Shown one piece after another: positions 52,801-63,689 of a stretch of DNA of 64,000 bases. The notes under the pieces were generated by a model, which was not told where the DNA came from, searched no databases, and worked only from the letters and a program-made list of their open reading frames with translations. How positions within the stretch are numbered: position 1 is the first letter of the stretch; every line of letters starts with the position of its first letter. The position numbers were made by a program, and so were the translations under genes. The DNA is taken from the NCBI GenBank assembly GCA_016584305.1, contig JACEEZ010024063.1, positions 136,001-200,000 of the forward strand, in the 5' to 3' direction. The DNA is from Chionoecetes opilio. Its lineage: Eukaryota; Arthropoda; Malacostraca; Decapoda; Majidae.

Positions 52801-55800
52801 TTCAGTGACACATAAAAGTCTGTAGTGATGCTAAAATTTGTAATATTCGCCTGGCGACTTTAGTGCAGTGGTGACTATAGTGTTATTGATGGTAGAATGT
52901 CAATCAAATGATCTACAAATACAAATTAACACATAAATCACCACTAACTCACCTAAGTCTATGCCTGCTCTCTCCATTTCATCAGAGTCCAGGACCGAAG
53001 ATCCCTGCTGTGTCTCCGAGCGCTCCGTGACGTGATTCACCTTCATGGGACGCCCGGCCAACTCAAAGCCATTCAACTGTTCAAGGGCCTTCTTTGCATC
53101 ATCAGAATTGTGGAACTGTAATAAAATAAATCATTCATTAGATATGCATACAATGTTTACAATGGTCACACCATGTAACAGCTTGACAAAGTTTACCTGG
53201 CATGTGAAAAAAAATGTAGTATTACCTGATATATAAGCTAACAACAGTATGAATAATATTCATCAAGAAACAGGACTGAACTTACACTTACTGTGATAAA
53301 ACCATAACCTTTAGACCTCCCAGTTTCAGAATCCATTATTAACTGGATATGATCTATTTTTCCAAAAGGTTCAAAGATGCCCCTCAGCATGTCTTCTGTG
53401 ATGTTGAAGTGGAGGGACCCCACGTACAGCCTCATGGGCCCCGTGGCCGCCTTCTGGTCCTGAGCCGCGGCCGAGGAGGCTGCACGGTTCTTCTCGGCCT
53501 GCGTGGGCTGACATACAATGGGCACGCCAAGAATCTTCTGTCCTGAGAGTCCCAGTGCCTGGTGAGGACAGCGGGAACTTAGTGATCGCACAGATACAAC
53601 AACGGAACCATTGTACAACATTTTACAATTGCTCAAATGTTTAAAATTAGACATTGGTTATCTTCACCCATTTTACAATACTTACCAAAGGCACTGACTC
53701 AACATCAAGGAACTCGACGTAAGCAATTCCTTTAGATCTACGAGTCTTTGTGTCTGTGATGATGCGGACGTCGTTGACTTTCCCGACCACGGAGAAAAAG
53801 TCTTCCAGATCCCGGGAGCGAATACGGGAAGACAGCTGCATGCAGAACACTGTCCGCGCATCCCTCTCCTCCACAGACAACTCGCTGAAAACGGTATTAC
53901 ATTAATCACCCTAAAATTGCAAGCCATTTTTTTTACATCGCTTAATTGCCAGTCTATAAAGAAGACAGTAAGAGAATATGAAAAGAGGGGCGGGCCAATT
54001 TAGTTCAGTTGTCATTAAAACATTAAATAATATACATAAAACCTGCATTCCATTCTCTACTTAGATGATGAGGCAGATCAAACATAAATAAGTAACTATG
54101 AAGGGCAGGAAAGAAATCAAAGCACGACTTGAGGCTGTAAAATAGCAAGAATTAAGCTAAATCGAGTGCTATAACATTGCCCCACTATTTAACAGAGGAC
54201 ATTTCTCTTGCACTCTTACAAATGCTACTTCCCTCTCTAAAAGAATGTTCAATGTGCAAGAGAGGTTGGTTAAGTCTTACTATAAAAAAAGGGATAAACT
54301 CCGGATTCTCAAAAAAACATATACACACAAACCTCGTTTTCCCGGACTAATAGGGGGGAGCACTGGTCCGGGAACCGCAAACGTCCGGGAATCGCAACAG
54401 TCCGAGGCCATTACTCACCCCGGACGTTTATCCTACACTCGTATTTACTGTCCGGCAACCGCCAATATCAGCTACCCCGCCCCGGACTTTTACGTCACTT
54501 TGTTGTTGTTTTTAGTGCTGCGAGGATCCCTTGGGAAACACTATGAACCCTGGTGATGTCCTATGATGCTATCACAGGCGCTGTAGTTGACCTGTCTTCC
54601 TCAGGAAGGCACAGGTGAGGCGGATGACAGCGTGTTGCCAGGAGGGGTGTGTGTCTTGGAGAGTGAGTGTCGTGTACCCAAATGTAAACAATACGACCGC
54701 TGAGCATGCTGACACTTGGCGGGAGGCGCGGACACTGACCAGGTGTGACAGGAGACGCTCAGACCACCAGACAACTTTGTCAATTTACGGACGGGACCAG
54801 GCATTAGTCCGGGACTTTGACATATCCCCGGACCTCTGATTTTGACCGGCAAATCCGATATCCGGGAAATGGAGTTCCGGGAAAACGAGGGTTGTGTGTA
54901 TATATAAAGGATAAATTCTGGATTCTCAAAAAATAAAAATAAACCATCTAGTACTCACACTTTTGGGGTTTTGCTTCTGGAGCGTGAGCGGCGATGATCC
55001 CGACTTCTGCTCCTTTTACGCTCACGACTGCGACTCCTGCGGCGGCGGTCGCGACTTTTGCTCTTGCTGCGGCGGCGGTCCTTGGAGCGGGACTTGCGGC
55101 GCTTGTCCTTTGATCGAGAGCGCGACTTCTTCTTACGCTCGCGGTCTCGGGAACGCGATTTTGACTTCTTCTTGCGATCCCTGGACTTGCTTCTCTTTTT
55201 ACGGTCACGGTCACGAGATTTGGAACGAGACCTTCGCTTTCTGTCCTTGTCTCTGTCTTTGTCCCGGTCCCTATCCTTGTCTCTGTCCTTGTCTTTACCC
55301 CCCCTATCCCTGTCTCTGTCTTTGTCTTTCCTGTCTCGGTCTCTATCTCTGTCCTTGTCTCTATCCCTGTCCCGATCTCTGTCTCTGTCCCGTTCTCGGT
55401 CTCTATCTCTGTCTTTCCTGAAAACAAAGTGATAATCATATTTAGCTTGGCTTTGGGCAAGAAAATCCATGAAAAAAATTATCATGTGCGAAAAGGTTCA
55501 GAAATTGAGTCCTACATGTACAAAAAAAGATGTTAGTCAAACATATTATGCACTTGTATAGAAAAGAAATGGGATCCTTCTCCTGGCAGTGACCTTTCCC
55601 ATGAAAACAAAAAGCAAAAACTGTTGTCGTGTGCCACCCCACTTGTTAGGGAGGAGGAGGAGGAGGCCAATTGATTGATTGTAATGCCAAAAAAGGGGGA
55701 AATGTGCCAGACATCAGAGGTCATATGGCACTACGGCAAAGCATAAAAAAAGGGAGAGATCTCTAGTGAAACGGTGAGGGATGGGGAAAGGAACGGAGAG

Positions 55801-58800
55801 GGAGGCCAAAATATTATGAGAAATGTAGGAATGGCACACTTCCCCACTGTGATGAAAAGTCAGCCATGAGTGTCAGGTCTGAAAGTTTCCCAATAATAAC
55901 CGAATAGGTTTTAAGTATACCTGGAAATAAAAGTTTGAGTGTATTCCACTACACCAAGATAGAAGGAATTTTTGCATACATGTGTAAAACATGAAACAAT
56001 ATGACATAAGTTGATATGATGATAAGAGTAGATAAGGTGATGCATGTGGTTTTGTGCTCAGCTCACAGCCAAGAAGTCCCAGATTTAAGTCCCCGACCAC
56101 ATGGAGACTATGAGGATGGGTTCCTTTCATGCGTAGCCGCTGCTCACCTACCAGAGAATAGAAGTAGACCTAAGCCGAGCAGTAATGACCTCACAGGCTG
56201 GTAATAAAGGGCCAACATCCTAACCACTCATTGTGTGAAACTAATAAAGAGCCAGCAATCCTAGCCACTAATTTTTGTGTGAGTGTTGAGAATGTGTGGA
56301 GAATTGTGTTGAATCATTATTGTGTGCAAGTGTTGAGTGTGTGGCGATTTACTATAAAGATGAAAATTAGTCCACGGCATACCATAAGGGAGATAAACAG
56401 GGGAAGCCCTAAGAAATCAAATAAATACATCAAAATATATGAACAAATAGGCATATACAGTCAGCACCATTGGTATTGGCACAAAACATGCTGCGCCAAT
56501 ACCAGTGGCGCGGAACAAGGCACCCTCCAAAACCTTGGTTCAAATCCGTCAATGATATTGGCGCGCGAGATGTAGACAAAGATGGTTGACCTTGAGCTAC
56601 TCACCAAGTTTGAAAGCATTAGTCAGCCTTGGGTATTGACAGTAAGAGGATCACACTTTTTTTGTGTTGCGTCACGCGCGTTTTTTGTCCTTGACTGTGC
56701 ATTACTTTTGTGCCTCATGTAGAACAATGGGACGAGGGAAAGAGTTGACCAAAGAACAGATCGCAGCTATTAGTTCCCCAATTCTTAGGGGAAAAGACAA
56801 TAAAGAAATCTCCGACATCACCGGTTTGGTATTGAGAAGTGTCCACCGCTGCTGGACGAAAAAGTGCAAGGACGCCGCGGGAGAAGCGAATCCGCCGCTA
56901 CAATAGAAGAGGACAGGAAAGGCCCGTTCGACCTCTCAGAGGACCCTGAAAGTGCTACAGTGCCAAGTGGACCTTGAACAATGCATCAGTGCAAAGGAAC
57001 TAAGAAAACAAAATCCGAGGCTCCTTCAGGATGTCTCAGTCCATACTATCCACCAAAGCCTCCGTGATGACCTCTGCGAGGCGAAAAATTGTTCGCGCCA
57101 ATATCAATGGCGCTGACTGTAAGCTCGACTGATAATATAAACTTAAGCAATTTCTGGAAGCTTATATTTGATATCCAAAAGAGTGAGTGTGTACACATTA
57201 CTTGTTACAATCACCAATGCATTTTGTCTTAACATGTTTCAAAAATGTCTTCAATATAATGGTGTATAATAAATCAAGAGCTAATTACTTCACATGCAGT
57301 TTCACGAATCCCCCCATGGCAGCTGGTGGTGTGTTAGGAGTTGTTAGGCCTGTTCTACTGGACTTGCATGGCAAATTGTGTGTGCATTTGTTGTAATAAT
57401 AATATTTTCAGCACTTAATATATCCGTGGGTGGTGATATGAATTAGGTAAGCGAGTCTCAGCTTTAGCTTTATAATCTTGCTATGTGATAAATATGTAGT
57501 GCTTTGGTTTCTATGTATGAGTGACCTGTTAGGTCCATGATCTGTGATCGTTACAAAAGACTTGAGTGTGTAGGAAAAAGTAAATACATCCACTGATCTG
57601 TTGTGTGTCCCTGTTTGCATCACAGGTCAGACATGTGTGGCTGCCTATGCCATGTGTAGCATATCAGATATTCCTGGGGATTTAGCAGTGGCAATGTGTT
57701 GTAGATTCATATCAGGAATATTCATGAAAATATAAATATACGAAATGACCAACAATCTTACCTGTCTTTTGAGGATGTATGTCCGTTTTCCTTGGGCTTG
57801 GCGTCCATTGAGGATGAAGTGGCGTCCTAGGGGGAGCACAAGAGACGGTGTAACGGCAGCACCAGCCAGGAGGATGGTGGGAGAAGGGCAAGGGTGGGGG
57901 AAAGAAAACAGAACAGCCACACATTAGTTATCTACAAAGGCACTTTAACCAAATCATGTTCTCCCACCAAGTACCATGACTTGGAAGCGAAGATAAGCTT
58001 GGCAGTAATGTCCTATTCAAAGAGCAGGTCCAGCCAGCTGAAAGAACTCTGGACTAGTGTTTGATAGACACAGGGGAGTCCGGGAGTGTCACTGGAGGTC
58101 TGCACTACAAATTCTTCCTCACCAGTCACACCAATCACTCAGTCATACTTAGGGGAACATACTGCTGTAGCCCACATGCCCACTTCAACAAACAAAAAGA
58201 CCATCATCAAGATACCCTTCTGGTGCTAACAATGAAGGGGAAAGGTCACTGTTAGAATCAAAAGGGTAGGTACAAATTAAAAGCACCACCTAAAAATCAC
58301 ACTGCATAGGGCAGCGTCTAGCCCGGTGCACCAACATAGTAAACATAATGCTGCTGCCTCCAGCCCGCTAGTACCTGATGTCTCTCTAGCCGTAGGGTCC
58401 AACCAAGGCACGACCGCCTGCAAAACGCAAACTTTAGACTGGAGCCTTGACGCAATGTGGAGATATATTGCACCAATATACAACACATGCACCAGTCACA
58501 GCACAAGAGGGGAAAATATAAAAATAAATAAATAAAAAGATTGTAAAATAAGACTTGACCACATAACTAGTAGCATTTTCTTGAAAAAAATTTATACCTG
58601 TTATACTGAATGTCCTCATCATGACACATAAACATTAAATATTGTGGTCAATTTATGATGATGGTGTTGAGTGGAGTGAGTAAGGAGCGAGATCCCTCGG
58701 TGGAGTGAGCTTGCCGTCGCCAGCATCTGAGGTGGAGATACCAAGTTGTGAGTACCGAGGCCACCACGAGACACACTGCTGCTGCACCAATTATCACTCT

Positions 58801-60478
58801 TTACTTTGTTCTCTCCTTCACTTTGGTACCATCGTGCAAGGAGGCCACACTTCAACACTACTTCTCCATCAGCTTGCAAATTTCAGTAACACAGAACCTT
58901 ACTTCTTTACCTCTATATAATTGTAGTGAGATCTTTATGAAGACAATTTCAAATATGTGAATCATATGAGATAAAAATCCAATGATAAAAAAGATGACAA
59001 AGCTTATGAGAGGGACAAGTTTCCCCTGCAGGGTTTCTACTTCAAGTTGGCTTGTTACTGGTACATTTTTTTTTCAAACACTATTATACAACCAAATGTC
59101 CAAATAGGAAATTCATAAGATCTGCTACATTCTTTCCTAAATTGTACTAGTGTGTAATGAAATACAAAAACTCAATGATTCATAATGCCATTACTTTAAA
59201 AGACCATCACTTCTGATGACTTAGACTAAGAACAATTATACTGTCTATATCTAGGTTTGTGATCTAAAGTAAAACATTCAATAACTATCTTTGAAAATCT
59301 TCCCTTGCATGATATAGCAATGAAAACCATACTTACTACAAACTACTTGTCTGAGCATGAGCTATGAGGCAAGATGGTTTTAGTAACTGACTTACAGTTG
59401 CAACTGTTCACAGCTTGACAAAATGACCCAGAGATATCACAAAACAGTTGAAGTTCTCTGTCCTTCCAAAAAAATTCAGTTTTTGAAAGTCTAGAGAAGC
59501 AAGTCACTGCTGATAGATCAGTATTTATCCCTGGGACGTTTTGCCTAGGATATGAACTGCTGACGTGGTCTTTAAGTTTACTACCACATTCCAGACAGTG
59601 CATCAGAAGGGAGAGGTTACAACCATACCCACTGTATGATTAAACCTCGTGTCTGCAACTTGGGACCAAAAGGCGTCCTCTTTGTTGGTTCTTATTAGGT
59701 ATGATAAAACATGGATGGAATATGGCTGAAAACTTGTGACACAGGAGGCGTGACCTGTCACTGTTCATCAACAAGAGTTATACCTTATGTACTACCAGTA
59801 CCTGGCGATGGAGGGAGCACAGTATTCGAGCTCACGACCGTTTTATCATGGAGGGTGGGAGACAGTGACTGAATAGGTTATCTAAAACAACAGAGAATGG
59901 GGAGAGAAGATCAGCGAGGCACACGGCAGATCCACAGACACACCTACTTGCAGCCTTGCCAAAGCTTCATTAGCATTGACTTGTTATCTAAAAATCTTTA
60001 AAGCTTTTCAAAGTTACTTTAATCTTGCTACATTGATGCATACTTTGAGGCAGACTTCTACAAGACTGCAAGGTCTATCTATATATACCAACATACAGAC
60101 ACTGGCATTCCCGTATAACTAAAGCCACACCATTCAATCATTATCTTCCTAGTCTTTATAATATAACATTCCACAGCCATACAAAACAACAATTTTTCTG
60201 TTCTGTAAACATCTTCAAACATTTCTGCAAAATCAAAAATCAGGTATTATACATCTTGGCTAAGTACTTTCTCTTGTACTTAAACACATGCTAAATTCTG
60301 GTATATTAAAATAGGTATCTTTCATGTTGAGCATCATGTGGGAAGAGCACAAAGACGTGAGGAGGCTAGAGGAGACATCATACCTGGGACAGGATACACT
60401 GGCAGGCCTGGCCCGTGTACTCACCTCTTTCCTGTACGGCGCTTCTAACATGGCGTCCACGTCAAATTCATCCGTCAT
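49797..60478 (-). CDS. RBM39: RBM39 (CAPER-type) splicing factor, complete, 9 exons
   Basis: Complement join 49797-49891, 51361-51545, 52426-52594, 52953-53115, 53292-53558, 53686-53884, 54959-55417, 57762-57826, 60425-60478; 551 aa (human about 530). All junctions are GT-AG and phases fit. N-terminus MTDEFDVDAMLEAPYRKE; RS domain at residues 40-190 of RD/RS dipeptides; RRM1 about 203-280 (RNP2 VFCMQL, RNP1 KGIAYVEF); RRM2 about 302-378 (LYVGSL, KGYGFITF); linker; C-terminal UHM about 445-545 with the RWF motif at 517-519 and end TATQLVFPR. It acts in the nucleus with U2AF/SF3B1 in 3' splice-site choice and as a transcription coactivator. FBXO28 lies downstream on the same strand. RBM23 is a vertebrate paralogue; RBM39 is the invertebrate orthologue. 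Confidence 0.97.
49940..50310. mobile_element. inverted pair of a tRNA-like SINE, with a nested LINE tail
   Basis: Left arm 49946-50075 and right arm 50115-50305 are inverted copies (GTATCAGTACCTGGTCGGGA; AACCACACTCAACAGGGGCT type). GGGTTCGATCCCGACC is a tRNA B box. The right arm is interrupted at 50208-50263 by a LINE tail with an ATGAT duplication. Lies in the last RBM39 intron. Confidence 0.82.
50208..50263 (-). mobile_element. LINE 3' tail fragment (CACGTGTAGGTCTCAC family)
   Basis: AAGCTACAAGAGGCCGTGAG and CTACACGTGGTAGTTCCTGT, with AATGAT to the left and ATGAT to the right. Confidence 0.85.
50322..50372 (-). repeat. duplicated RBM39 terminal-exon acceptor, now CAG|GTAAGA
   Basis: GTAATCATCTTACCTGTCAC and AAACAAAGGAAGTATAGCATTAA correspond to 49878-49928 (ATCATCTTGCCTGTCAC...). 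On the minus strand the copy reads TTTGTTTTGTGACAG|GTAAGATG where the real exon has CAG|GCAAGATG. It can serve as acceptor, donor or both. Confidence 0.85.
50366..51064. mobile_element. piggyBac-like TIR element (TTAACCCTTCCACGC ends)
   Basis: TTAACCCTTCCACGCACGG at left and GCGTGAAAGGGCTAA at right are inverted, TTAA-like at both ends (right end TTAG on the opposite strand). Internal tandem GCGTCAAAA motifs at 50395-50512. Right-hand boundary is less sure. Confidence 0.65.
51361..51545 (-). CDS. RBM39: RBM39 exon 8 (UHM)
   Basis: Acceptor ATTGCAG, donor GCAG|GTAAGG, phase 2 to 1. ETNPNWADEIRDDVLEECNK, then FVDRQSAQGNVYVKC and NALHGRWFAG. RWF is the UHM motif that contacts ULM tryptophans. 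Confidence 0.97.
51613..51845 (-). mobile_element. LINE 3' tail (CACGTGTAGGTCTCAC family), longer copy
   Basis: Same length and content as 35083-35310, with an A-run junction at 51620. Confidence 0.88.
52245..52358 (-). mobile_element. fragment of SINE family 4
   Basis: GATGGTTGGCCCTCCGCCCG and GCGACACCTGTGATG match 30125-30190. Confidence 0.7.
52426..52594 (-). CDS. RBM39: RBM39 exon 7 (linker to UHM)
   Basis: Acceptor AAATTACAG, donor CCAC|GTGAGT, phase 1 to 2. ATGRLQLMAKLAEGTGLQLP, an Ala/Gln/Pro linker shorter than in vertebrates, then ATQCFLLSNMFDPS starting the UHM. Confidence 0.96.
52670..52895. mobile_element. palindromic MITE filling most of an RBM39 intron
   Basis: CTATCGTCAATAACACTAGT and its partner AGTGTTATTGATGGTAG; the arms meet near 52788, giving an almost full-length hairpin (GACTTTTATGTGTCACTG against CAGTGACACATAAAAGTC). 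Ends resemble the 5159-5634 family. The intron is 358 bp, of which 226 bp is MITE. Confidence 0.9.
52953..53115 (-). CDS. RBM39: RBM39 exon 6 (end of RRM2)
   Basis: Acceptor TTTATTACAG, donor TTAG|GTGAGT, phase 0 to 1. FHNSDDAKKALEQLNGFELA then GRPMKVNHVTERSE. Confidence 0.97.
53292..53558 (-). CDS. RBM39: RBM39 exon 5 (RRM1 end, RRM2)
   Basis: Acceptor TCCTCACCAG, donor ACA|GTAAGT, phase 0 to 0, 89 codons. LGLSGQKILGVPIVCQPTQA, PMRLYVGSLHFNITEDMLRG, and RSKGYGFIT (RNP1). Confidence 0.98.
53686..53884 (-). CDS. RBM39: RBM39 exon 4 (RRM1)
   Basis: Acceptor CCGTTTTCAG, donor TTG|GTAAGT-like (GTAAGTATT), phase 2 to 0. ELSVEERDARTVFCMQLSSR, DLEDFFSVVGKVNDVRI, SKGIAYVEFLDVESVPL. Confidence 0.98.
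54320..54903. mobile_element. TIR element related to the ISXO2-like gene's 5' flank
   Basis: TATACACACAAACCTCGTTT and its partner AACGAGGGTTGTGTGTATA are inverted (CCCGGA follows inward). Flanked by a 26-bp imperfect direct repeat GGATAAACTCCGGATTCTCA (54291-54316 and 54909-54934). The interior 54518-54630 matches 39548-39650, next to the ISXO2-like ORF. Probably a non-autonomous derivative of that lineage. Confidence 0.8.
54959..55417 (-). CDS. RBM39: RBM39 exon 3 (RS domain)
   Basis: Acceptor TTGTTTTCAG, donor AAAGT|GTGAGT, phase 2 to 2, 153 codons. Starts KDRDRDRERDRD and moves to RSRSKSRDRDRKKRSKS-type repeats, ending RRSRSRSKTPKV. RD pairs come from a (GACAGA)-like hexamer. Phosphorylatable RS repeats localise the protein to speckles. 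Confidence 0.97.
55667..55735 (-). mobile_element. LINE 3' tail (ATTAAATCAATCAATC type), inverted
   Basis: CAATTGATTGATTGTAATGC and GACATCAGAGGTCATATGGC. Confidence 0.82.
56458..57119 (+). mobile_element. Tc1/mariner element with TA TSD, truncated transposase
   Basis: CAGTCAGCACCATTGGTATT and its partner AATATCAATGGCGCTGACTG, flanked by TA at 56456-56457 and 57120-57121. Inside, MGRGKELTKEQIAAISSPIL, EISDITGLVLRSVHRCW and, after a frameshift at about 56905, QNPRLLQDVSVHTIHQSLRD form the paired HTH DNA-binding half of a Tc1-like transposase. The DDE half is absent. In RBM39 intron 2. Confidence 0.92.
57762..57826 (-). CDS. RBM39: RBM39 exon 2
   Basis: Acceptor TGCTCCCCCTAG, donor GACAG|GTAAGA, phase 0 to 2. 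DATSSSMDAKPKENGHTSSK then DR. The small exon links the conserved N-terminus to the RS domain; ENGH has a counterpart in vertebrate RBM39 (ANGHEE). Confidence 0.93.
57827..60424. other. RBM39 intron 1, no gene seen
   Basis: 2.6 kb of AT-rich sequence without recognised repeats or frames. Confidence 0.45.
60425..60478 (-). CDS. RBM39: RBM39 exon 1 (start codon)
   Basis: ATG at 60476-60478. MTDEFDVDAMLEAPYRKE matches the vertebrate start MADDIDIEAMLEAPYKK. Donor GAG|GTGAGT. Eight nt upstream of the ATG lies an acceptor GAATTTCAG|AG (60487-60489), so a 5' UTR exon must exist upstream. Confidence 0.96.
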
Positions 60479-60659
60479 TTCTGACTCTGAAATTCAAAAA
60501 GACTTTAAAATTAAATCATAATTGTATTGAAAACTTGAAGATTTTGGTACAAGTGCAGTTTAACCAATATACGTGTGGTGGTTTTAAGTATCCTGAACAT
60601 TTCGTTCTCATCATAAGGAGTATTTCTTATCCCTACAAGAGCTGTCAGAAGTGAAAAAT

Positions 60660-60925
60660 AACACATGGGGGGCCTGGGAGGGCAACCCCCCCCCAGTGAC
60701 GGTAAGTTACGTAATCCCCAGGTTATGTTAGTTAACTAGCAGAGTTGTCTGGAGGGGTATTTGGTAAAACTTTGGAAGAAGTCCTTCACCCCTATCTTTT
60801 TTTCTTCCCCCTATAGCCAACAAGCTCATAGAAAAAATGTCTCTTAGAATACAATAAGGTAAACAAAAACCATGCTCCCAATTGTGTAGGGAAGTTTGGT
60901 CCTATCGTAAAATAATACCTAATTT
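60660..60925. repeat. dispersed repeats: GTTAGTTAACTAG block and palindrome arm
   Basis: 60690-60760 matches 45590-45650. 60828-60915 (ATGTCTCTTAGAATACAATA, CAATTGTGTAGGGAAGTTTG) matches the right arm of the 44841-45508 palindrome. Confidence 0.85.
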
Positions 60926-61299
60926 TGCTGCTATAATGTCATTCAGATAAGCTTGGAGTAGTGCTTATGCAGATTTGCCATTCCATTCGTCCTACCTAAC
61001 CCGCTATTCAATTAAACTAAAGTAGCCCAATGTAACTGATTTCACGGACATTTCAAAGGCCAGGGCACGCCCCTTTACATATGCGTGGCAGAAACGGTTT
61101 TATGAATTTCTAGCCGCTGAAAACTGTTTTGAACAGCTGATATTAAGAATAAGTCGTCTGGATTTATGGAACTGTAACCGAAACACCAACCAAAATTTTC
61201 GCCGACGGTAGAACACTCGACGGTGTAAATTATCAATGACAGTTCCACTTGTTACAGATGAAAAGGAAGAATAACGGGTATTTCATTATTAGACACATT

Positions 61300-61410
61300 T
61301 TGGTTCCGTAACCTGACTAACTGGGGGGCTGCGAACCCCCAGACCCTCCCGCTCGTTCACTAACCTAACCTAGATATTGGTTGTGTAACCTAACCATACG
61401 GTCAGAGCTA
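61300..61410. repeat. AACCTAACC/CTGGGGGG repeat (inverted copy)
   Basis: CTGACTAACTGGGGGGCTGC, GAACCCCCAGACCCTCC and CTAACCTAACC. Inverse of 45590-45650. Confidence 0.7.
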
Positions 61411-61989
61411 TTGCTGGTATTTAATCCTCGAATGCAGAAACACGGGTAAAAACTGAGCTTATGTATATATTGGGTACTGTAAAATCAAGATCAAGAACTG
61501 GAACTGTCGCCGAAAATAGGAACACACGCCGAGATGAAAAATAGGAACACTCGCCGACGGCCGCTAGAATTCCGTGGATGTGGTGCCTCGCCCTGCCTGC
61601 CTGCCGTGACGCCGATCGATTACCTTTCACCTTTTTTTTCTCTCGCGTACAAATTTCATCACTACTTTTCCTGCTGACACCTCTCACTCGACAAATGCTT
61701 CAATGATGTGCTAGAAAGAATAAGCTGTGCAAAATATATAGAAAGAAGGAGCACAAAATCTGTTAAGGGGGGGCGCCTGAATTTCTGCTAACACCGCCAT
61801 TACGTGACACACAAACCCGCAGCAACAACGTTTGTGCATTAACCCGATCAACCCCGCACCTCACTGTCACACTGCTGCACTAAACCACACTAGAGGCCAC
61901 CACATACACCGCGATGGATGAACACAGCACAATACTCACTCATTTGTAGAGTAGCAGAGGAAATAAGCAGCGGCACGCGGGGTTCACAA

Positions 61990-62110
61990 CTCACCACCAC
62001 GGGACGAACGCTTGGCTGCGGCAACTTGGCAAGTCTGGCCGCGGCCTTTTCCTCGGCCTTGCCACCTCTACCTTCCCTTTATCGACCCTGCTGCTGCCGA
62101 GTACTCCTTT
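61990..62110 (-). promoter_or_regulatory. candidate RBM39 5' UTR exon/promoter
   Basis: GC-rich patch in AT-rich surroundings. On the minus strand it ends CGTCCCGTGGTG|GTGAGTTG, a strong donor near 61994, which could pair with the acceptor at 60487-60489. CCGCGGCC and CGAGG motifs are upstream. Inference only. Confidence 0.35.
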
Positions 62111-63026
62111 ATTTTTAATTTTTTATTTCCTCATATGTATTTACTTATTCATTCAAGTATCTATTTATTTACGTGTTCATGGGAAGTTGTGATTGAAGGA
62201 TGAAGTAGGATTCGTGAAGGGAACATTTATGGTTATGTCTGCAAATTTGCGAAAATGCTATAATGAAAGGGAAGAAAGTAGTTTAGGGCTTTAGGCTGTA
62301 TTCATGGACCTTGGGCAAGTGTACGATTAGGAGAGAGAGGAGAGCAATTGCGGGATACAATGAAGGTATATGGTACGGTAGTAGATAGCCTTAATTTAAT
62401 TTGCACTTAAATCAAGACAGAAAATCAGTGTCTACCTCTACTAATGTGTGGGTTATAGTAATGGTATAAAAAGTAAGAACACGTACATGGTATGAAAATG
62501 AATAACTGCATGTGTGGTTCTCTTACACAATATATTAATCATGCACACCACTCTTTGATTGTCCATATAACTTATTTATATCTACCACACGAGCCCTATA
62601 TATTGTCTCCTTACTTCTTATACCATTCCTAAATTTCCTATATCCCACAGATATATAAATTCGGAAAAAAAGTCTACTTGTAAACTGGCGACACCTTACG
62701 CTTTAAATTGCTTCAAGAGAGGAGTATCAACTTCAAGACATCTCTCAAACTAAATTGGCCCACCACTTTGGGAAATTACTGTCTGCTGGTAGGTAGGTAG
62801 CGGACTTTTGTCATTTCTTATATATTTTTATCCCGGCCATCCCCTTATGGGTAAATTTCCAGATGAACACCGAACTTCCTTTGGTGAACGAAACTATTTT
62901 TTTCTGGTGAGTTTTGATGTGTTTCTGAATGAATCTGCTAACCGTTTCTGTCTGAAATATTTTTTTTTTTTTTTTTTGCAACAAAAAGGACTTTTTTTTT
63001 TTCTTTTCTTTTTTATAATACCTAAC
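62111..63026. other. no gene seen
   Basis: AT-rich flank with T-runs near 62960 and 62992-63014. Confidence 0.45.
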
Positions 63027-63213
63027 CAAAGACTACTCTATACTGGAGTTGCTACTCGTGCCCCGCGACAACCCGCCCGCCCATGACCAGAGGCGTTTTG
63101 AGATTCCTGACATTTTCGAACATCACTCCCATCTCCCTTCCTATATGGTTTATCAGTATAAATGATATACTGTTATCTTCATAAATGTTTGTTCTATAAT
63201 ATTATCAAATAAA
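63027..63213 (+). mobile_element. solo arm of the palindromic element (41120-42302 family)
   Basis: CAAAGACTACTCTATACTGG, CATGACCAGAGGCGTTTTGA, TATATGGTTTATCAGTATAA and ATAATATTATCAAATAAA. Only the left terminus is kept. Confidence 0.88.
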
Positions 63214-63532
63214 CATAGTTTGATCAATGATTCACAACATGGATTCACCAAGGGTAGATCATAGGCGTATTTTGTGCATCCCCTTGGAAGTAAAATTATA
63301 CTTATTTAAGCTCCGCCCCTGCTTGCCATCACAAAATACGATTGTAGCGCTGCCAGACGCTCCTACAGACGGAGCCGAAGGAAAATGTATCGTACATTCA
63401 CTGGGAAAGCCAGACAGACCTCGCTCTCACAAGCTTAAAAAAATTACCCAACTGTAATTCGAAGACGTACGTAATCATGGTACATAATGTTGCCATCATG
63501 GAAGACAGCAACAATTTATCATTTACATATAT

Positions 63533-63640
63533 CACTTTTCCTCTCTTCTCTTTTCTTCCTTTCCCTTCCCTTTCCTTTCTTTTTCCATTTCTTTCCTTCT
63601 TTCTCTTCCCTTTTTTTCTCTTCTCCTCTTTTCGCTTTTC
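63533..63640. repeat. CTTTTCC pyrimidine tract
   Basis: About 105 bp of T/C-rich sequence. Confidence 0.9.
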
Positions 63641-63689
63641 TGCTCCTGCCTCAAATCTCCAGGCGTTCGCCCTTTTCGGCAGACCGCTA

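Noticed and set aside
54963..55432. Plus-strand frames opposite the RBM39 RS domain
   Set aside because: Mirror of RD/RS codons; the minus strand has splice sites, phases and homology.
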